Shown here: positions 56,708-60,476 of the stretch, in pieces
Layout of the letters: the number at the start of each line of letters is the position of its first letter
Position numbering within the stretch: position 1 is the first letter of the stretch
Source: Lacticaseibacillus pantheris DSM 15945 = JCM 12539 = NBRC 106106
GTDB lineage: Bacteria; Bacillota; Bacilli; Lactobacillales; Lactobacillaceae
Assembly: GCF_001311175.1 (NCBI RefSeq)
Contig: NZ_BBAI01000013.1
Location: forward strand, 1-60,476
DNA length: 60,476 bases
Direction of reading: 5' to 3'
Notes under the pieces: generated by a model
Database searches by the model: none
What the model was told of the DNA's origin: nothing
What the model saw: the letters and a program-made list of their open reading frames with translations, nothing else
Translations under genes and position numbers: made by a program

Positions 56708-57185
56708 TATGACTGCAGGTTCTCGAATGTTCTGGTGGGACAAGCACAACCCACTGGCAATCTTTATGGATAGGCGTCGTGCGAAGTTTACTATCCCAGA
56801 CCGCAGTCATGGACGAGCGGATGGAACACGGGAAATTGATATAGCCCCGGATGTTCAGTGGGACTGGGCTAAGGATGGACTGCCGTATCCCGATGCCAGT
56901 TTTTCGCTGGTAGTCTTCGATCCTCCGCATCTTGTACATGCCGGCTCCAAAAGCTGGCTACGTGCAAAGTATGGTGTGTTAACGGATACCTGGCGCGAAG
57001 ATTTAAGACGTGGCATGGACGAAGCCATGCGCGTCTTAATACCATATGGAATCGTGATGTTTAAGTGGAATGATGAACAAATTAAATTGTCAGAAGTGCT
57101 CAAGGCCATTGACCGCAAACCAATATTTGGTGACAAGAAGGCAAAGACACATTGGTTGGTATTCATGAAAGAGGCGGATAAATGA
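56688..57185 (+). CDS. Phage SAM-dependent methyltransferase
   Basis: 165 residues. ILDMTAGSRMFWWDKHNPLA is a motif-I-like start, and DASFSLVVFDPPHLVHAGSK contains the DPPH catalytic motif of amino-methyltransferases. IPYGIVMFKWNDEQI and KTHWLVFMKEADK close the fold. It may modify phage DNA to avoid host restriction. It lies between two overlapping neighbours in the early operon. Confidence 0.8.
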   Translation: MQKPILDMTAGSRMFWWDKHNPLAIFMDRRRAKFTIPDRSHGRADGTREIDIAPDVQWDWAKDGLPYPDASFSLVVFDPPHLVHAGSKSWLRAKYGVLTDTWREDLRRGMDEAMRVLIPYGIVMFKWNDEQIKLSEVLKAIDRKPIFGDKKAKTHWLVFMKEADK

Positions 57186-57583
57186 AACGAGAGATTAAGT
57201 TCAGAGTTTGGGACCATAACACGGATACGATGATGATTCCCGATAATTTTGAGTTTTACGATGGCAAAATTGGCTGGATTGATGCAAGCAAAGAAGCAGG
57301 ACCGGGCAATGATGGTTGTCCAGATCAGTTCGAGATTATGCAGTACACCGGCCTACACGACAGCAACGGCAAGGAAATTTACGAAGGTGATGTACTGCGT
57401 GATGAAAATGGCGACCTTTACCGAGTTAAATTTGACGGCGGCCAGTTCCAGCCACTGTTGCGTTATGGCGGCACACAGGTGGCCATCGAGAGCATTGCCG
57501 ACATGGCAGACTACAGCAGTGTCATCGGCAACATTTACGAGAACGCTGACTTGCTGGAGGAGCGCAATGGCCGAAACCTTTAG
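57182..57583 (+). CDS. YopX-family phage protein
   Basis: 133 residues. REIKFRVWDHNTDTMM starts it, MQYTGLHDSNGKEIYEGDVL is the YopX signature, and VIGNIYENADLLEE ends it. Function unknown; very common in Firmicutes phages. Overlaps its neighbours by 4 and 17 bases. Confidence 0.9.
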   Translation: MKREIKFRVWDHNTDTMMIPDNFEFYDGKIGWIDASKEAGPGNDGCPDQFEIMQYTGLHDSNGKEIYEGDVLRDENGDLYRVKFDGGQFQPLLRYGGTQVAIESIADMADYSSVIGNIYENADLLEERNGRNL

Positions 57584-57887
57584 AGAGTATATCGGCGGTC
57601 TGGTCTACGAAGCTAACCGCAACCTGACGCCGGACGACTGGAAGCGTGCTACGGGTGACACGCCGCACGCCACACATCCATGCCGGTACTACATGAGGCG
57701 ATACCGCTATCAGAAAGCCCAACACTGGTACTACCTGGTACGCGATGGCGATTACATCGTGGAGCTACCAAACTACCACGGTCCGGAAGCCAAGTGGACG
57801 ACGGCAGAGTGCAAGCGCGTGGATCCCGAACACAAATACGAGAGAATCTTAGTGGAGGACGAAAATGGACAATCAACAATTTACTGA
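57567..57887 (+). CDS. Hypothetical phage protein, 106 residues
   Basis: ATG 57567 after GGAGGAG. MAETFREYIGGLVYEANRNL and CRYYMRRYRYQKAQHWYYLV; rich in Tyr and Arg. No family recognised. The end overlaps the next gene by 23 bases. Confidence 0.6.
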   Translation: MAETFREYIGGLVYEANRNLTPDDWKRATGDTPHATHPCRYYMRRYRYQKAQHWYYLVRDGDYIVELPNYHGPEAKWTTAECKRVDPEHKYERILVEDENGQSTIY

Positions 57888-58131
57888 TGATGCACGCCGA
57901 CTGGTAAAGGACTACGCCAACGGCATGGGCAAGCGGGTCCGCGTGACTGATGACATGGTGTATGTGGTGTGGTCATGCAAGACACTGCAAAACAACAAGG
58001 CTATGCTGTCGACCTCGCGGCCAGATGGTATGTACTACGAGGTCACATACAACGGTGATAAGCACGAAATGTACCTGGATGCGTACAGCCATGTGGAAAA
58101 CGTCGAGTACGATGTTGGGGTTATCGAGTAA
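57865..58131 (+). CDS. DUF6275-like phage protein
   Basis: 88 residues. MDNQQFTDDARRLVKDYANG, VYVVWSCKTLQNNKAMLSTS and DGMYYEVTYNGDKHEMYLDA strongly resemble the small DUF6275 phage family as I remember it. Function unknown. TGGAGGACG precedes the ATG. Confidence 0.75.
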   Translation: MDNQQFTDDARRLVKDYANGMGKRVRVTDDMVYVVWSCKTLQNNKAMLSTSRPDGMYYEVTYNGDKHEMYLDAYSHVENVEYDVGVIE

Positions 58132-58400
58132 TGGCTGAGCTAACTCAGGAAGAGAAGGATTATAACGCGTGGTGGATGTCGCGGTTTGACGCCGACCATT
58201 GCAAGGTGATACGGCTGTATAACCACCATCATAAAGTTCAGGAGTACACCACGGCCAATGCTCGGTATTCCGATATGGAAGACGCCGAGTGCGCTTACTG
58301 GGTGGCCACACAGGCTCACCAGACGGTTACCCGGGTCATGGTGGACGACAAGACGTTTAAGCGGATTAACGGCAGGATTCAGATAATTGCAAATATGTAG
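58131..58400 (+). CDS. Hypothetical phage protein, 89 residues
   Basis: MAELTQEEKDYNAWWMSRFD and VQEYTTANARYSDMEDAECA. Its ATG overlaps the previous stop (TAATG). No family recognised. Last gene before a gap that holds a hairpin. Confidence 0.6.
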   Translation: MAELTQEEKDYNAWWMSRFDADHCKVIRLYNHHHKVQEYTTANARYSDMEDAECAYWVATQAHQTVTRVMVDDKTFKRINGRIQIIANM

Positions 58401-58440
58401 AAAAAAAGCATCAAAAAAAGAGCCATCTTTCGATAGCTCC
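58398..58440 (-). terminator. Hairpin with T-tract on the minus strand
   Basis: On the minus strand GAGCTATC and GATGGCTC pair around GAAA, followed by eight T residues. It would stop antisense transcription running leftward into the early operon. Confidence 0.5.
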
Positions 58441-58498
58441 CGCAAACACTCAGCAGTGTAATTATATCAGTTTTTTTTAGGTCAGCGGGGGAAATTGC

Positions 58499-58921
58499 AT
58501 GAGAATAAGTGGGCTATACAAGCGACTAGACCGAGAAGCTACGGCAGTTGCGGCAGAAGACTTACTGCTTGATTATCATCATCGTTGGGCGCGGTATCAG
58601 GGTTACAAGATGGCCGGACTGCAGTCACCAGAGATTAGCGGCATGCCCCGGTCAGATACCGTGGGCAATCACGTGGAGGACAAAATCATTACCGGACTTG
58701 CCGATGAGGAGTACGTTGACCGCTGCCAGAAGACCGTGGCGCTCATGCAGGACGCCACGGAAGCCGACATCATCAAGTACACGTACATGGTGGCCATGCC
58801 GAGCATAGAGGCCACGGCCGAGCATGTGGGACTAACATACAGTGGCTATAAAAAGGCCAAACCTAAAGCACTGCTGTCATTTGCGGAATTCTGGCCCGAT
58901 GAGCTGCTGATTTATGACTAA
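58499..58921 (+). CDS. ArpU-family late transcription regulator
   Basis: 140 residues. GLYKRLDREATAVAAEDLLL, GMPRSDTVGNHVEDKI and MPSIEATAEHVGLTYSGYKK are typical ArpU features; these sigma-like proteins switch on phage late genes. It lies, as usual, between the early operon and the packaging genes. The iteron array begins 17 bases after its stop. Confidence 0.85.
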   Translation: MRISGLYKRLDREATAVAAEDLLLDYHHRWARYQGYKMAGLQSPEISGMPRSDTVGNHVEDKIITGLADEEYVDRCQKTVALMQDATEADIIKYTYMVAMPSIEATAEHVGLTYSGYKKAKPKALLSFAEFWPDELLIYD

Positions 58922-58937
58922 ATGCGTTTTTTTGTCC

Positions 58938-59025
58938 AGGTTTAGGGTAGGTTCAGGGTAGATTGAGGGAAGATTCAGTCCACATTTTGGGTAGGTTTAG
59001 GGTAGGTCAAGGGAAGGTGGACGGC
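58938..59025 (+). repeat. 11-bp iteron array, eight units
   Basis: Eight units in exact 11-base phase: AGGTTTAGGGT, AGGTTCAGGGT, AGATTGAGGGA, AGATTCAGTCC, ACATTTTGGGT, AGGTTTAGGGT, AGGTCAAGGGA, AGGTGGACGGC. One unit per helical turn places all copies on one DNA face. Candidate roles are binding sites for ArpU, an origin or the packaging start. Confidence 0.8.
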
Positions 59026-59283
59026 GGTATTCTTATATCGTGCAAAACGTTAGGAAGCGCGAGCACAGGTGCAAATGGTCTTAGACATGATGACCTCCTT
59101 TCAGCGCGCGGTGGCTGCACAAGTGCCGTGCGTTGTTGCCGGGCCCTCCTCGTCCCGGCATTCATCACAACCCAACTCCAAAAGGTACGCATATTGGCAT
59201 GACGACGTTAACCCAGACGTCCACCGCGGTTCGAGTCCGTCGGCACGCATAGTCGCTAACCATACACCTGGGATGCGACGAGT
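59026..59283. other. Gene-poor packaging-side spacer with hairpin and minus-strand start signal
   Basis: A GCCGGG/CCCGGC hairpin lies at about 59138-59160. On the minus strand AAAGGAGG (about 59095-59103) precedes ATG and an 11-codon frame MSKTICTCARAS. 59185-59253 ends with a T-arm-like GGTTCGAGTCC. None of these makes a confident gene. Confidence 0.35.
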
Positions 59284-59400
59284 ATCACTGTGGCGGAATA
59301 GGTAGACGCTTAGTTAGGTGAGCTAGCTACGGTTAGCAACCATATTGGCTGACAACCAATTGGTGATCATCATGTCGGGTGCAAATCCCGACCAGCGATA
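59284..59400 (+). tRNA. Leu-like class II tRNA structure with a 33-34 base insertion (possible pseudo-tRNA)
   Basis: Acceptor ATCACTG pairs with CAGCGAT (one mismatch), discriminator A. TG and the D-arm GCGGAATAGGTAGACGC are the classic tRNA-Leu pattern. A perfect ATTGG-CTGACAA-CCAAT arm (59344-59360) could be the anticodon arm; its anticodon would be GAC, which is not a Leu anticodon. A 14-base variable arm follows, then T-arm TCGGG-TGCAAAT-CCCGA with one extra C before the acceptor. Between D-arm and anticodon arm lie 34 bases that fit no tRNA, containing a TTAGG similar to a Leu(TAG) loop. CCA is not encoded. Confidence 0.35.
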
Positions 59401-59440
59401 TTATGTCACTGAATTTCATAGGCACTCCTTTTTTTTGTAG

Positions 59441-59472
59441 CATTCCCGAACAAACTGGGGTACTATTTTTTT
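59441..59472 (+). terminator. Terminator-like hairpin ahead of the cargo genes
   Basis: TAG-A-CCC and GGG-T-CTA pair imperfectly around ACAAACT and are followed by eight T residues and then the AGGAGG of the next gene. Confidence 0.5.
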
Positions 59473-59487
59473 TAGGAGGAAAATTCA

Positions 59488-59928
59488 ATGACAGATAACG
59501 AAAAGGCAATTTTCAAGATTATAGTCTCCGATGGTGTAGAAGGGACAGGTCAGCCGGGCACTCCGCCGATGATCATTGGCCCTACGCTAACTCTTAACAT
59601 GCCTGTTGTGCCAACTGCTCTTTCATTCAATGTAGCAGTTTTGGCATATAAAATGGATTTTTCAGAGCCTCAAAAGCTTCAGCTATCCATTATTAGCCAC
59701 GATAAGCCCACTGAAAGTATTCAGACAATAGCTGGCAATTTACCGGCGATGACAGGTCCTGTTGGAACGATGGTATTTAATTTCGGAGTGCATAACACCG
59801 TTTTTCATAAAGTTGGAGCATACGATGTTCTTGTTTCCATTAATGATAAGGAAGTAGCACGAGATACCTTCTGGACAACAAACACGGGTTCAACTAATGG
59901 AACAAATAAAGACATTTCGAGAGACTAG
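59488..59928 (+). CDS. Hypothetical cargo protein (DUF6941-like)
   Basis: 146 residues beginning MTDNEKAIFKIIVSDGVEGT after AGGAGG. GPTLTLNMPVVPTALSFNVA, HDKPTESIQTIAGNLPAMTG and GAYDVLVSINDKEVARDTFW suggest a beta-sandwich similar to DUF6941 proteins of mobile elements; the assignment is tentative. It is AT-richer than the early phage genes, and its place between ArpU and the packaging genes is typical for cargo. Confidence 0.55.
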   Translation: MTDNEKAIFKIIVSDGVEGTGQPGTPPMIIGPTLTLNMPVVPTALSFNVAVLAYKMDFSEPQKLQLSIISHDKPTESIQTIAGNLPAMTGPVGTMVFNFGVHNTVFHKVGAYDVLVSINDKEVARDTFWTTNTGSTNGTNKDISRD

Positions 59929-60118
59929 TACTGGTGGAACAATGTGGCTAAACATGCCAGTTTTGAAGGCTGCTACACCACTTATCATAGCAACTAGCAT
60001 TATGATTGGGCAAAACCAACCGAGTCAGATTACCACGAATATTGGCCGGACGATTACGATAGAAGGTGCCAAAAATACTTGGCAGAAACCAATCAACTTT
60101 TTGTCGGAGGGAAACGCG

Positions 60119-60387
60119 ATGTCCAAGGATGTTAAGGCTTCAAATGGAAACAATGATTCATACAGCTTTGACCCCATTGATTATGGCAAGCTTTCTCAGC
60201 GAGTTGAATCAATGGATAAGAAAATTGATTCAATAGTGCAAGCCTTGATAAGCTACCAACAAAAGATTGGGTCGAAAAAGAGATGCTTAAAAAGCAGGTA
60301 GACAAGATTAATAGGTCGACAAATATTAGGCTAACGATCGCCGGTATTGTTATAACTATAGTGCTGGCAATATTGAATCACTTATGA
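60119..60387 (+). CDS. Coiled, tail-anchored small protein, one frameshift
   Basis: About 89 residues from ATG 60119 after GGAGGG. SFDPIDYGKLSQRVESMDKK begins a coiled coil, the frame changes near 60258, and the next frame reads DWVEKEMLKKQVDKINRSTN followed by a C-terminal helix LTIAGIVITIVLAILNHL. This layout is shared by small phage and plasmid proteins of the XhlA-like type. An in-frame extension to ATG 59942 adds MWLNMPVLKAATPLIIATSI and could be the true start. It probably works with the upstream cargo gene. Confidence 0.55.
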
Positions 60388-60428
60388 AAGTAAGTTACTT
60401 GCAGGCACTTTAGCATTTTTATTTACCT

Positions 60429-60463
60429 GAGCACTCCGCCAAACGGTGAGGTGCTATTTTTAT
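60429..60463 (+). terminator. Terminator after the cargo gene pair
   Basis: AGCAC with inner CCG pairs with CGG and GTGCT around CAAA, followed by five T residues, separating the cargo pair from downstream phage genes. Confidence 0.75.
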
Positions 60464-60476
60464 AAATAATTTCAGG

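Noticed and set aside
58938..59025. CRISPR array
   Set aside because: Eleven-base contiguous units without spacers; iteron-like.
59185..59253. Second tRNA gene
   Set aside because: Only the T-loop motif GGTTCGAGTCC and a weak anticodon-like stem are present; no matching 5' acceptor strand could be found.

Overview
The window looks like chromosome from a fairly GC-rich member of the Lactobacillaceae (low-GC Firmicutes). This is judged from gene content and protein similarity remembered from the families: polyamine ABC transporter potABCD, a complete purEKCSQLFMNHD operon, class Ib ribonucleotide reductase nrdHE/nrdFI, cdaA-cdaR-glmM-glmS, YebC, a comG operon, several 2-hydroxyacid dehydrogenases and a Siphoviridae-type prophage. 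Species cannot be fixed from the sequence alone. About forty-five single-base frameshifts, mostly at homopolymer runs, cut across genes that should be essential (glmM, glmS, cdaA) and across whole operons. I read these as sequencing or assembly indels, so I annotate the joined genes rather than the fragments.

Layout. 1-1313: intergenic repeats. 1356-8335: murB, a CPA1 Na+/H+ antiporter and potABCD. 8411-8785: giant hairpin repeats. 8897-20405: PurBox-controlled purine operon. 20423-24073 (minus): a 33-residue Trp-rich small protein and three L-2-hydroxyisocaproate-type dehydrogenases. 24143-28060 (minus): PfoR/EIIC-like membrane protein, D-2-hydroxyacid dehydrogenase and AraT-like aminotransferase, headed by a leader peptide and what looks like a full attenuator. 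28085-32388: divergent nrdFI and nrdHE with NrdR boxes. 32403-33580: palindromes and a structured dispersed repeat. 33695-40673: cdaA-cdaR-glmM, glmS, vanZ-like, yebC. 40889-42739: comGA-comGB. 42754-60476: left part of a prophage that directly follows comGB, so the rest of comG is displaced.

The prophage has an integrase, an AT-rich three-gene ParA-like island, an ImmA/CI/Cro lysogeny switch with repeated operators, an early module (RecT, PD-(D/E)XK nuclease, replication protein, antirepressor, RusA, SSB, methyltransferase, YopX, DUF6275-like, ArpU), then an 11-bp iteron array, a tRNA-like structure and two AT-richer cargo genes. The terminase and structural genes lie beyond the window.

The two signals I find most novel are: (1) an 18-residue leader peptide ending in an aromatic run (TYAFWFFG), followed by mutually exclusive hairpins and a terminator, upstream of an aromatic-aminotransferase/2-hydroxyacid-dehydrogenase operon. 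Its wiring suggests expression ON when aromatic amino acids are plentiful. (2) A dispersed family of hairpins with a constant TTTA cap and a constant pyrimidine mismatch but completely different, mutually compensating stems, partly embedded in a ~300-500 bp repeat found three times.
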